A DNA stretch of 33,586 bases from Gammaproteobacteria bacterium (GTDB taxonomy: Bacteria > Pseudomonadota > Gammaproteobacteria > HK1): the NCBI GenBank assembly GCA_011775625.1, contig JAABYT010000030.1, forward strand, positions 17,731-51,316, in the 5' to 3' direction. Below, one piece after another: positions 1 through 9,977 of the stretch. The notes under the pieces were generated by a model. It was not told where the DNA came from. It ran no database searches and saw nothing but the letters and a program-made list of their open reading frames with translations. The number at the start of each line of letters is the position of its first letter. The stretch's first letter is position 1. The position numbers and the translations under genes are program-made.

Positions 1-278
1 CGGCCGCGTACCAGGTCCATCTTTCCGACCAGGCCGTAGTCGCCGCGCCGGTTGCGAATAATCTGCCCGTCACGTTCCATGGCGCGCAGGCGTCGGGCGA
101 GCGCGCTGAGATCCCGTTCCGACTCGATACCCAGTGCCGCCGACAACTCGTCTGCCGCCAGCGGCCGCCCGCGCGCCTCCAGGGTTTGAAGCACGAGCTC
201 GCGGCTGGCAATCGGGTGAGCGTAGCGGCGCGCCTCGCGCGCGCGGTGTGGGTCCTTGCGGGGTCTACTCTTGGGCAT
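1..278 (-). CDS. rnr: Ribonuclease R, N-terminal part (cut by window edge)
   Basis: Only the first 92 codons are present; the gene runs off the left edge. The translation begins MPKSRPRKDPH and continues with YAHPIASRELVLQTLEARG and a winged-helix segment ending RRLRAMERDGQIIRNRRGDYG. This matches the N-terminal helix-turn-helix (RNase B OB-N leader) of RNase R, the processive 3'-5' exoribonuclease that degrades structured RNA. The S1 and RNB catalytic domains lie outside the window. The ATG at 278 was chosen because the family starts only a few residues before the DPHxxRE segment. No Shine-Dalgarno precedes it. A -10-like TATCAT on the minus strand at 292-287 would put transcription start almost on the ATG. 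It is divergent from tRNA-Leu, an arrangement also known in Pseudomonas. Identity is fairly sure even though the gene is partial. Confidence 0.88.
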   Translation of the reverse strand, partial: MPKSRPRKDPHRAREARRYAHPIASRELVLQTLEARGRPLAADELSAALGIESERDLSALARRLRAMERDGQIIRNRRGDYGLVGKMDLVRG

Positions 279-280
279 CG

Positions 281-309
281 TTGACAATGATACCTCTGCT
301 CGGTACAGT
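281..309 (+). promoter_or_regulatory. Sigma-70 promoter of tRNA-Leu
   Basis: A perfect -35 TTGACA (281-286) is followed by a 17-base spacer and a -10 TACAGT (304-309, four of six consensus bases). A GC-rich discriminator (cgcgcc) follows, typical of stable-RNA promoters under stringent control. Predicted transcription start is near 316, about 60 bases before the tRNA. The -35 lies only three bases from the start codon of the divergent rnr. Confidence 0.75.
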
Positions 310-374
310 CGCGCCCTTCCCGCCGACCGTCCCGAGAGCGCCAGCATCCGGTTGGCGCGGAAGGTGCCGCCCGT

Positions 375-461
375 GCCGAGGTGGCGGAATTGGTAGACGC
401 GCTGCGTTCAGGGCGCAGTGGGGGTAACCCCGTGGGGGTTCAAGTCCTCTCCTCGGCACCA
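375..461 (+). tRNA. tRNA-Leu (anticodon CAG)
   Basis: The acceptor stem GCCGAGG (375-381) pairs with CCTCGGC (451-457), and the ACCA end (458-461) is encoded. The anticodon stem ctgcg/cgcag (402-406 with 414-418) encloses the loop ttcaggg, with anticodon CAG at 409-411, reading CUG leucine codons. A long variable arm (ggggtaacccc) marks this as a class II tRNA, as expected for leucine, and the T-arm carries GGTTCAAGTCC. The gene sits between rnr and the plus-strand accessory block. Confidence 0.97.
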
Positions 462-511
462 GTTCGCGTCCCCGCAGCGCCCCCGGCGCCCGCTGCCGTC
501 ACGACGCCGTG

Positions 512-529
512 CCGTTCGCCGGCTTTTCT
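512..529 (+). terminator. Possible weak terminator after tRNA-Leu
   Basis: A short stem GCCG-TTCGC-CGGC is followed by TTTTCTT. The stem is only four pairs, so this is a weak candidate for the end of the tRNA transcript, placed about 50 bases after its 3' end. Confidence 0.35.
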
Positions 530-530
530 T

Positions 531-549
531 GCGCCAACGGCGCTATAAT
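531..549 (+). promoter_or_regulatory. -10 box and inverted repeat before the metallophosphoesterase
   Basis: A consensus TATAAT is at 544-549. Directly against it lies a perfect inverted repeat GCGCC-aac-GGCGC (531-543), which would sit between the -35 and -10 elements. No convincing -35 is present, so an activator, or a repressor at the palindrome, is possible. Predicted transcription start is near 556, before the GTG at 602 and after the ATG at 509, which argues against the longer reading frame. Confidence 0.5.
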
Positions 550-601
550 CAATTCACGCTCATTGTTTCGTCGGCCGGCTGCGACGCCAAAATCTCCCCG
601 C

Positions 602-1555
602 GTGAACGACCTCACCCGACCGAGACTGGAGGACGAGTCTCTGGCCAATCGGGTCAGCCGCTTTCACTTGCACCAGCGCCTCGGCATCGAGGATGACGCC
701 GAGGCACTGGTTTTCGGGCAAGGCCGGACCTTCTTTCACATCGAGAACTGGCGCTTTGCCCACTCGGTCATGCGCGTGATTCTGACTCTGATTGGTCTGC
801 GCGGGCGCGCGCGGCGCAACGCCCTCAGCATCGAGGTGCGGCATAACGAAATTCCAGTACCCGGATTGCCGACTCGCTTTGACGGATTCAGACTGCTGCA
901 CCTGAGCGACATGCATCTCGACACACACGCTGACTTTGCCCATGCGCTGATCGAACGGCTGCAGGGACTCGAATACGACGTAGCGGTCATGACCGGGGAT
1001 TTCCGGGCACAGACCTTCGGTCCCATTGACCTCACCGTGGACGCAATGACTCAGCTGCGACCCCACTTGAAGAGCCCGATCTACGCCGTGCTCGGCAACC
1101 ATGACAGTCTGCGCATGGTCCCGCATTTCGAGAACATAGGCATCCGTGTGCTGCTCAATGAATCTGTCGAGATCGACCATGGCGGGGAGACCATCTACCT
1201 CGCCGGAATCGACGATCCACACTATTTTCGTGCCGATAACATGGAGAAAGCGGCCGAGGGCATTGCGCCCGACACCGTCTCTGTGCTGCTCGCCCACTCG
1301 CCGGAGATATACCGTCAGGCCGCGCATGCGGGATTCTCCGTGATGCTGTGCGGTCATACCCACGGCGGACAGATCTGCCTGCCCGGGGGGATTCCGCTCA
1401 TCGTCAATGCGCGCTGCCCGCGCCGTTACTGCAAAGGCGCATGGCGCTATCGCGATCTCGCTGGGTACACTTCAGTGGGATCGGGCGTTTCGATGGTCGA
1501 CGCGCGCCTCAACTGTCCGCCCGAAATAACGCTGCACCGACTGAGGCCAGCGTGA
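602..1555 (+). CDS. Calcineurin-like metallophosphoesterase (YaeI/LpxG-like)
   Basis: A 317-aa protein carrying the full metal-binding set of the calcineurin-like phosphoesterase family: D103-M-H105 in LLHLSDMHLD, D133 in MTGDF, N166-H167-D in LGNHD, H232 in LLAHSPE, and H252-T-H254 in CGHTHGGQ. The spacing and the GHTHGGQ ending resemble YaeI and LpxG-type enzymes that hydrolyse pyrophosphate or phosphodiester bonds, for example in UDP-diacylglucosamine. The real substrate cannot be read from sequence. About 85 residues precede the catalytic domain, including a hydrophobic or amphipathic stretch (VMRVILTLIGL) that may touch the membrane. The GTG at 602 was chosen because the -10 box lies at 544-549; it lacks a clear Shine-Dalgarno, so the start is uncertain. 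The stop overlaps the next gene start by four bases (GTGA), implying translational coupling. Confidence 0.85.
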   Translation: MNDLTRPRLEDESLANRVSRFHLHQRLGIEDDAEALVFGQGRTFFHIENWRFAHSVMRVILTLIGLRGRARRNALSIEVRHNEIPVPGLPTRFDGFRLLHLSDMHLDTHADFAHALIERLQGLEYDVAVMTGDFRAQTFGPIDLTVDAMTQLRPHLKSPIYAVLGNHDSLRMVPHFENIGIRVLLNESVEIDHGGETIYLAGIDDPHYFRADNMEKAAEGIAPDTVSVLLAHSPEIYRQAAHAGFSVMLCGHTHGGQICLPGGIPLIVNARCPRRYCKGAWRYRDLAGYTSVGSGVSMVDARLNCPPEITLHRLRPA

Positions 1556-2154
1556 AGGACGGTGTCATAAAGTTCGATCTGCGCTGGCAGCGCGGGCCGC
1601 CACCCGGGAACATCGACGCGCTCTTGGAGTGGCGTGACAGAATGCGCGCGGCAGAGCTCATTGGTGTTTACCCCGACGGCGTCGGATACGGAAACATCAG
1701 CATACGCGCCGGCGCGGCTTTCATAATTTCCGGCAGCGGCACGGGCGCGCAGCTGACGGCGCGCCGGGAGCATTTCACCGAGGTCGTCGACTACGACTTC
1801 AATACCAACTCGGTGACCTGTCGTGGCCCGGTACGGGCAAGCTCGGAATCACTCACCCATGCCGCTGTTTACGAGGCAGACCCGTCGGCGGCCGCGGTCA
1901 TTCACGTCCACCACCCGGCGCTCTGGGAGGCGCTCATCGGCAAGATTCCCACCACCGCCGTGGACATCGAGTACGGTACGCGGGAGATGGCCGAAGAGGT
2001 GATGCGCCTGTTTCGCGACACCCCCATCGCCGAAGGCAGGCTCTTCGTGCTGGGCGGGCACCGCGACGGCATCGTCGCCTTCGGTGAGTCGCTGCGGGAA
2101 GCGGGGACGAGGCTTCTCGACACGCTGCACACGGGCCCCGGCGAAGACCCGTGA
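1552..2154 (+). CDS. Class II aldolase/adducin-family protein
   Basis: A 200-aa single-domain protein of the class II aldolase/adducin fold, zinc enzymes that cleave or epimerise sugar phosphates. The expected zinc ligands are visible: H118 and H120 (with H121) in VIHVHHP and a distal H170 in GGHRDGIV. E99 in the SSES segment is placed where these enzymes keep their acid/base glutamate. The YGNISIRAG and ISGSGTGA segments correspond to the phosphate-binding loops (GNxS and SGxxTG). The GTG at 1552 was chosen because it overlaps the upstream TGA, lies behind a GAGG, and starts just before the family-like sequence. The substrate is unknown. It may be a sugar-phosphate aldolase, an epimerase or an MtnB-like dehydratase. 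The overlap with the phosphoesterase suggests the two act on related phosphorylated compounds, but that is inference. Confidence 0.82.
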   Translation: MKDGVIKFDLRWQRGPPPGNIDALLEWRDRMRAAELIGVYPDGVGYGNISIRAGAAFIISGSGTGAQLTARREHFTEVVDYDFNTNSVTCRGPVRASSESLTHAAVYEADPSAAAVIHVHHPALWEALIGKIPTTAVDIEYGTREMAEEVMRLFRDTPIAEGRLFVLGGHRDGIVAFGESLREAGTRLLDTLHTGPGEDP

Positions 2155-2267
2155 GCCTGTCTTGCGCCCGCTTTCGCGCCCGCGGCCGCACCACCGATCG
2201 GGACATCGGCCACTTGACCCCCGGACGCTTACGGGCCACCCTCGATTCAAGCGAGGCCGCATAGATC

Positions 2268-4160
2268 ATGGGCGAACACGACGTTCGAGAATCGATCAGC
2301 TCACGCGAGGTTCGCGGCTTCACGCGCGCGATTCTCGGCGATCTGCGCGCTCTGGAAGCGATGCTCGAGCGGGAGATGATCGAGGACGGCGTGCGCAGGG
2401 CAGGCGCCGAGCAGGAGATGTTCCTCGTCGACACCGATTGCCGCCCGATGCCCATCGCCGAGGAGCTGCTCGCCGGCCTTGATGGCGGATCATTCACGAG
2501 CGAGCTCGGGCGGTTCAATCTCGAGGCCAACCTCGCACCGAGAAATCTGCACGGATCCTTTCTGCGCGATCTCGAATCCGATCTGGAGTCGGTGGTCTCG
2601 ACTGTGAACCGCGCGGCGGCGACGTTCGGCGCGCGCGTGCTCCTGACGGGCATCCTGCCGACGCTGCGCTACGACGATCTGGCGCTCGAGAACCTGACGC
2701 CACAGCCCCGCTTTCGTCGCCTGATCGACGCGCTGGCTCGACTTCGCAGCGGATCGTTCCCGATACACGTCGACGGCATCGACGTGCTCGACACCGAGTT
2801 CGACAGCGTCATGCTCGAGTCCGCCAACACCAGCCTGCAGCTGCACCTGCAGGTCGGTCAGCACGAGTTCCCCGGCGTCTACAATCTGGCCCAGCTGATC
2901 ACCGGCCCCCTGCTCGCCGCAGCCACCAACTCGCCGCTGCTGCTCGGACGGAGGCTGTGGCACGAAACCCGCGTTGCTGTGTTCGAACGTGCCGTCGATG
3001 TGCGCTCCAGAGCTCAGCTGGCGCGGGGACATCTGTCGCGCGTGAGCTTTGGCGATGCCTGGCTGAATGGCTCAATCCTGGATATCTTCCGAGAGAATCT
3101 CGAGCGCTTTCAGGTCCTCGTCACGCGGGACGTCGACGGTGATCCGCTGGCCATGGTCGAGCAGGGAATCGCGCCGGCGCTCTCGGCGCTGATGCTGCAC
3201 AACGGAACTGTTTATCGCTGGAATCGTCCGTGTTACGGCGTTGCCGATGGCATCGCGCACGTGCGTATCGAGAACCGGGTGCTGCCCTCCGGACCGACGA
3301 TACTCGATGAGGTGGCGAACGCCGCCCTCTTTTATGGTCTCATGCTGGGTCTCGAAGACTGCTACGGCGACGTATCGACTCGGCTTTCATTCGATCACGC
3401 CAAGGCCAACTTCGTCGCAGCGGCGGAGCATGGCATCAAGGCCGAATTCAACTGGATAGAAGCCGGCAAGGTGCCGGCTCGCACGCTGCTCGAACGCGAG
3501 CTCATACCGGCGGCCCGGGAAGGACTTCGCCGGGTCGAGGTTCCCTCAACCGACATCGAGCGCTATCTCGGCGTTATCGAAGAGCGCGTCGCATCGGGAC
3601 AGAACGGTTCGAGCTGGCTTCTCGAATCCTTCGACGCGATGCATGCATACGGAACGCATGAAGCGCGCTGCTCGGCGTTGACCAGAGCGATGCTGGAGCG
3701 GCAATCGAGCGGCGAACCCGTGCACCGATGGCAACCAGGGCAGGTCTCCATGCAACCAGAACAGAGCAACCGACCGCGCACCGTTCGCGACATCATGAGC
3801 ACCAATGTGTTCACAGTGCGCCCCGAGGATGTCCTCGACCTCGCCACCAGCATCATGGAGTGGCGTCACATTCGCCATGTGCCTGTGGAGGACTCCGACG
3901 GCTGCCTGGTCGGATTGCTTTCTCACCGAGCCTTGCTGAGGCTTCACGCACGCTCCGCGGGCGACGCCGAGCAACAGCCGACATCCGTGGAGCGGGTCAT
4001 GGATCGAAATCCCGTTACCGTGGCTGCGGATACGCAGCTCGACGAGGCGGCCGGGAAGTTACTCGACGCCGAATCAGGATGTCTGCTGGTCGTCGATCAC
4101 GACCGCCTCGTCGGTATCGCGACGGAGCGCGATTTTCTGCACGCCGCTTACCGACGCTGA
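2268..4160 (+). CDS. GCS2-family carboxylate-amine ligase fused to a CBS pair
   Basis: A 630-aa two-part protein. Residues about 10-490 form a GCS2 (glutamate-cysteine ligase type 2) domain. E48 and E50 in AEQEMFLVD fit the metal/ATP-binding acidic residues, followed by FNLEANLAP and later IENRVLPSGPT. Such enzymes join the gamma- or alpha-carboxyl of an amino acid, often glutamate, to an amine using ATP. A linker (about 490-500) leads to two CBS motifs, starting at TVRDIM (505-510) and SVERVMD (about 574-580), that together make one Bateman module binding adenine nucleotides. The protein is thus probably an ATP-dependent ligase gated by AMP/ATP or a related ligand. The ATG at 2268 follows GAGG. 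Downstream lie a SpuC-like aminotransferase and a VOC protein, hinting at amine or amino acid metabolism. Whether it makes gamma-glutamylcysteine or another conjugate is unknown. Confidence 0.85.
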   Translation: MGEHDVRESISSREVRGFTRAILGDLRALEAMLEREMIEDGVRRAGAEQEMFLVDTDCRPMPIAEELLAGLDGGSFTSELGRFNLEANLAPRNLHGSFLRDLESDLESVVSTVNRAAATFGARVLLTGILPTLRYDDLALENLTPQPRFRRLIDALARLRSGSFPIHVDGIDVLDTEFDSVMLESANTSLQLHLQVGQHEFPGVYNLAQLITGPLLAAATNSPLLLGRRLWHETRVAVFERAVDVRSRAQLARGHLSRVSFGDAWLNGSILDIFRENLERFQVLVTRDVDGDPLAMVEQGIAPALSALMLHNGTVYRWNRPCYGVADGIAHVRIENRVLPSGPTILDEVANAALFYGLMLGLEDCYGDVSTRLSFDHAKANFVAAAEHGIKAEFNWIEAGKVPARTLLERELIPAAREGLRRVEVPSTDIERYLGVIEERVASGQNGSSWLLESFDAMHAYGTHEARCSALTRAMLERQSSGEPVHRWQPGQVSMQPEQSNRPRTVRDIMSTNVFTVRPEDVLDLATSIMEWRHIRHVPVEDSDGCLVGLLSHRALLRLHARSAGDAEQQPTSVERVMDRNPVTVAADTQLDEAAGKLLDAESGCLLVVDHDRLVGIATERDFLHAAYRR

Positions 4161-4307
4161 GGGCATGGCTCGTCAGAGCGCACGGCGATACCGGCTAGCC
4201 CCGGTTATCCGATAAGGACGCGAGCTGCAACGGCGCGAGGCGCCGACTTGACCACCTGCGGCCAGCACACCACACTCGATTCTAAGCGCTAATACCGGAG
4301 CCTCGAA

Positions 4308-5708
4308 ATGGTCTCTAACGTTGAGTTCGACACCGAAGATCTCTGGCGCAAGGACAGAGATCACTACATTCATCCCTGGACCGATTTTTCCACCTTCAAG
4401 GACCAGGGCAGCGTCGTCATGGCCGATTCCGACGGTGCTTATGTCTACGATTCCGAGGGAACCCGTTTCCTGGACGGCATCGGCGGCCTATGGTGCGTCA
4501 ATATCGGTTACGGCAACGGTGAAATGGCGGATGCCATCGCCGAGCAGGTGCGCCGGATCCCTTATTACTCGACTTTTACCCACATCACGACGCCGCCGGC
4601 GGCGGAGCTCGCCGCGAAGCTCGCCGAGCTGGCTCCCGGGCCACTCAATCACGTTTTCTATGGGACCGGCGGCTCGATGTCGAATGACACCGCCGTGCGT
4701 ATCATTCATTTCTACTTCAACCGGCTGGGCAAGCCGGACAAGAAGAAGATCATATCCCGGGTCGACGGCTACCACGGCAGCACCTACCTGGCCATGTCCA
4801 TGACGGGCGTGGCATTCGATCACCAGGGTTTCGACGTCAACCGGGAGCTCGTGCATCACATCCCGGCGCCAAACTGTTACCGCCGGCCGAACGGCATGTC
4901 GCTCGAGGAATTTTGCGATGAGAAGGTCGCGGACCTCGAAAACAAGATCCTGGAGCTGGGTCCCGAGAACGTTGCCTGCTTCATCGCTGAGCCGATCATG
5001 GGCGCCGGTGGCGTCATCGTGCCGCCGCCTGGATACCACCGGCGCACAATGGAAGTCTGCCGGAAGTATCAGGTGCTCTACATCTCTGACGAGGTGGTCA
5101 CGGCCTTCGGTCGCCTGGGTCACATGTTTGCTTCCGAGGACGTGTTCGATCTCGTTCCGGATTTCATAACAGCCGCCAAGGGCATCAGCTCCGGCTACCT
5201 GCCGCTGTCCGCGAGCATGATTTCCGACGAGGTTTACGACGTCATCAGCGTCCCCCAGGCCGAGGGCGCCCTGTTCACTCATGGTTTCACCTATTCGGGG
5301 CATCCGGTCAGCTGCGCGGCCGGGCTGAAGAACATCGAAATCATGGAGCGTGAGAACATATGCGGGCATGTGCGAAGTGTTGGCCCGTATCTCGAAGAGC
5401 GGCTCGAAAGCCTGCTCGATCTCCCAATCGTGGGCGACGTCCGCGGTCAGAAATTCATGATGTGCATCGAGAACGTGGCCGACAAGCAGACCAAGGCACT
5501 GCTGCCCAAGGACGCGCAAATCGGCAACCGGATCGCGAAACATGCGCAGGCGCGCGGGCTGCTCGTGCGTCCCATTGCCCATTTGAACGTCCTTTCCCCA
5601 CCGTTGATACTGACTCGAGAGCAAATCGATTTCATGGTCGAAACGCTGCGCGAAAGCATTCTCGCGAGCATGGACGACATGGTCCGCGAGGGCATATGGA
5701 AGGGTTGA
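4308..5708 (+). CDS. Class III PLP aminotransferase, putrescine/omega-amino acid:pyruvate type
   Basis: A 466-aa fold-type I, class III (omega) aminotransferase. Visible hallmarks are the N-terminal LDGIGGLWCVNIGYG, the phosphate-binding YGTGGSMSNDT, RVDGYHGST with the ring-stacking region, FIAEPIMGAGGV, the cofactor-binding D261 in ISDEVVTAFGR, and the Schiff-base lysine K291 in AAKGISSGYLP. The pattern and length follow SpuC-like putrescine (or omega-amino acid):pyruvate aminotransferases, which turn a terminal amine into an aldehyde. Exact substrate is not decided by sequence; beta-alanine, GABA, taurine or diamines are all possible. ATG at 4308 has GGAG ten bases upstream. It sits 147 bases after the GCS2-CBS gene and 7 bases before the VOC gene, so the three genes probably act in one pathway, for instance amine conjugation, deamination and handling of the product. 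Confidence 0.88.
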   Translation: MVSNVEFDTEDLWRKDRDHYIHPWTDFSTFKDQGSVVMADSDGAYVYDSEGTRFLDGIGGLWCVNIGYGNGEMADAIAEQVRRIPYYSTFTHITTPPAAELAAKLAELAPGPLNHVFYGTGGSMSNDTAVRIIHFYFNRLGKPDKKKIISRVDGYHGSTYLAMSMTGVAFDHQGFDVNRELVHHIPAPNCYRRPNGMSLEEFCDEKVADLENKILELGPENVACFIAEPIMGAGGVIVPPPGYHRRTMEVCRKYQVLYISDEVVTAFGRLGHMFASEDVFDLVPDFITAAKGISSGYLPLSASMISDEVYDVISVPQAEGALFTHGFTYSGHPVSCAAGLKNIEIMERENICGHVRSVGPYLEERLESLLDLPIVGDVRGQKFMMCIENVADKQTKALLPKDAQIGNRIAKHAQARGLLVRPIAHLNVLSPPLILTREQIDFMVETLRESILASMDDMVREGIWKG

Positions 5709-5715
5709 GACGTTC

Positions 5716-6156
5716 ATGACCAAGAAGCGAACCGGCGACGCATGGATGCCAGCGCCGAAGTACGCGCAAACGCTGAAGGGTCTCACCATTAATCTGCTGG
5801 TTCGGGATATCGCGTTGGCACTGCCCTTTCATCGCCAGGTGCTGGGCGCGACGCTGGTCTATTCCGATCCGGATATCGCCGTCTTCCGCTTCCAGGACGC
5901 CGAATGGATGCTTCACGCCGATCACACGTACGACGGGCATCCGCTGCATGCGGCCCTGACCAGATCGCAAAGCCGCGGTGTCGGCGCCGAGCTGCGTCTG
6001 CACGGACGCGATCCGGACGCTGCGGAAAGCGAGGCACGGCGTCTCGGCTTCGAGGTGCTCGAAGCGAGCACGGACAAGGCGCACGGACTGCGAGAGGCGT
6101 TCCTGCGCGACGCGGACGGTTACGTGTGGGTGCCGGATGTACCGCTGACCCAATGA
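5716..6156 (+). CDS. VOC (glyoxalase/bleomycin resistance) family protein
   Basis: A 146-aa protein with one vicinal oxygen chelate module repeated as two beta-alpha-beta-beta-beta halves. The first half starts LTINLLVRDIALALPFHRQ and the second contains the FLRDADGYVWVPDVP ending typical of glyoxalase-like proteins. Potential metal ligands are an acidic or His residue in the WMLHADH segment and the late D/E residues, but the usual His-Glu-His-Glu set is not obvious, so metal use is uncertain. It starts 7 bases after the aminotransferase stop, behind AGGGTTGAG, and is clearly co-transcribed with it. A role in binding or converting a reactive aldehyde or ketone made by the aminotransferase is attractive but is inference. 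Confidence 0.8.
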   Translation: MTKKRTGDAWMPAPKYAQTLKGLTINLLVRDIALALPFHRQVLGATLVYSDPDIAVFRFQDAEWMLHADHTYDGHPLHAALTRSQSRGVGAELRLHGRDPDAAESEARRLGFEVLEASTDKAHGLREAFLRDADGYVWVPDVPLTQ

Positions 6157-6162
6157 GCCCGC

Positions 6163-6178
6163 GGCGACCAAGGTCGCC
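6163..6178. terminator. Hairpin between convergent genes
   Basis: GGCGACC (6163-6169), AA, GGTCGCC (6172-6178) form a perfect seven-base inverted repeat between the convergent VOC and aldo/keto reductase stops. No run of T follows on either strand, so it may slow polymerase or protect RNA ends rather than act as a classical intrinsic terminator. Confidence 0.45.
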
Positions 6179-6189
6179 GGCAGCGCCGC

Positions 6190-7182
6190 TCAACGAGGTG
6201 CATCAATCGCGCGGTATTCGGCCGTCGCCGCGTCCAGGCTCGCCTTCACGTCCTCCGAGAGCTCCATCTCCAGCGCGGCTATCGAGGCATCGAGCTGCTC
6301 GGGCCTGCTCGCACCGATAATCGGCGCGGTCACCACCGGGTTGGCGAGCACCCAGGCGATTGCCATCTCGACCATTCCCAGATCGGCGCCCGAAGCGATC
6401 TGGCGCAGCGTCTCGACTGTCGCGAACTCGCGTTCGTGCCAGTAGCGTTGCTGGTAATTGCCCGCGGCCGTGCCGAGCGTGAAGCGTGTGCCTTGCGGCG
6501 GCGGAGCATCGCCCCGGTGCTTTCCGGTGAGCAATCCGCCGGCAAGAGGGTTGTATGGGATCACGGCCAGGCCTTCCTGCGCGCACATCGGAAACATTTC
6601 CCTTTCCACATCCCGGTATAGGAGACTGTAGCGCGGCTGCACGCTCACGAACCGCTCGATCCCCAGCAGCTCGCTGCGTCCGATGGCGCGTGCAATTTTC
6701 CAGGCAGGGTGATTGGAGACGCCTATGTAGCGCACCTTGCCGCAGCGCACGAGATCGTCCAGGGCACGCAGGCTCTCGTCCAGAGGAGTGTCGGGATCCG
6801 GGTGATGCAGCTGCAGGAGATCGACGTAGTCGGTCTGCAGACGTTCGAGCGATGCGTCGATGGCTTCCAGGATGTGCTTGCGCGACAGGCCGGCGTTCCA
6901 GGGATGCGGGCCCATGCGTCCGTAGCATTTGGTGGCGACGACGTAGTCCGCACGTTTTCCGCGCAGCCACTTGCCGATGATCGACTCGGTCCGCCCTGCC
7001 GTCTCGGCAGTGCCACCGAGCGGGTAGGCGTCGGCGGTATCGATGAAAGTGATGCCGCCCTCGGCGGCCCGATCCAGAATCGCGAAGGAGGTCTGCTCGT
7101 CGCACTGAAGACCGAAAGTCATGGTGCCGAGACAAAGCCGGGAGACTTTCAGGCCCGTGTGTCCAAATCGTGTGGTTTGCAT
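6190..7182 (-). CDS. Aldo/keto reductase
   Basis: A 330-aa NAD(P)H-dependent oxidoreductase of the aldo/keto reductase superfamily. It begins with the usual hairpin (TTRFGHTGLKVSRLCLGTM). The catalytic tetrad is visible: Asp and Tyr in FIDTADAYPLGG, Lys in VVATKCYGRMG and His in LLQLHHPDPDTP. The NADP-binding VRYIGVSNHPAW and the PIIGASRPEQL motifs complete the barrel. The family reduces aldehydes and ketones; the physiological substrate cannot be named. The ATG at 7182 is preceded by a strong GGGGG and follows the purA stop by 11 bases, so it is the last gene of the long minus-strand operon. In the Pseudomonas-type order purA is followed more directly by tRNA-Leu, so this gene may be an addition. 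It is convergent with the VOC gene. Confidence 0.92.
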   Translation of the reverse strand: MQTTRFGHTGLKVSRLCLGTMTFGLQCDEQTSFAILDRAAEGGITFIDTADAYPLGGTAETAGRTESIIGKWLRGKRADYVVATKCYGRMGPHPWNAGLSRKHILEAIDASLERLQTDYVDLLQLHHPDPDTPLDESLRALDDLVRCGKVRYIGVSNHPAWKIARAIGRSELLGIERFVSVQPRYSLLYRDVEREMFPMCAQEGLAVIPYNPLAGGLLTGKHRGDAPPPQGTRFTLGTAAGNYQQRYWHEREFATVETLRQIASGADLGMVEMAIAWVLANPVVTAPIIGASRPEQLDASIAALEMELSEDVKASLDAATAEYRAIDAPR

Positions 7183-7193
7183 GTCGTCCCCCT

Positions 7194-9677
<2,484 letters not shown>

Positions 9678-9681
<4 letters not shown>

Positions 9682-9866
9682 ATGTTGACGGCGTAGAGCA
9701 GCAGGCAGCCAAGCACCATGGCGGACAACCCGGCAAAACGCAGCGTGTTGTCGCTCAGCTGAGAAATCATCGCGAGTGTCCTGCGCAGGCCCTCGGGACT
9801 CAAGAACGGCATGATGCCCTCGAGAATCAGAAGCAACGCAATGGCGACAAGAAGTTCATGCCACAT
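9678..9866 (-). CDS. DUF2065 small inner-membrane protein (YjeT family)
   Basis: A 62-aa protein with two hydrophobic segments (about residues 5-21 and 42-61) separated by SPEGLRRTLAMISQLSDNTLR. This is the DUF2065/YjeT pattern, including the EGIMPFLSPEG segment. Function is unknown. The gene conventionally follows hflC, which suggests, without proof, a link to the HflKC-FtsH membrane complex. It begins 111 bases after hflC and overlaps hisZ by four bases. Confidence 0.88.
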
Positions 9867-9977
9867 GAGAACGGCAACCCGCGCAAATCGAGGTCGTGCG
9901 ATACGATGCGGCGTGTTCTTGCCGCAATGGCTCCCTGCGCGCCCCCGCTGTCGCGAGCATGGGCGCCCCCTGCTTTT

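Noticed and set aside
509-601. ATG at 509 as start of the metallophosphoesterase
   Set aside because: It lies upstream of the TATAAT at 544-549, so it would not be on the transcript, and the extra residues show no family similarity.
375-6190. Integration of the accessory block by tRNA-site recombination
   Set aside because: I looked for a second copy of the tRNA-Leu 3' end and for an integrase and found neither, so no attachment sites are annotated.
9867-9977. Promoter for DUF2065-hisZ-purA in the 111-base gap
   Set aside because: TTGCGG with TATCGC at 18 bases is the best match and is too weak to list.
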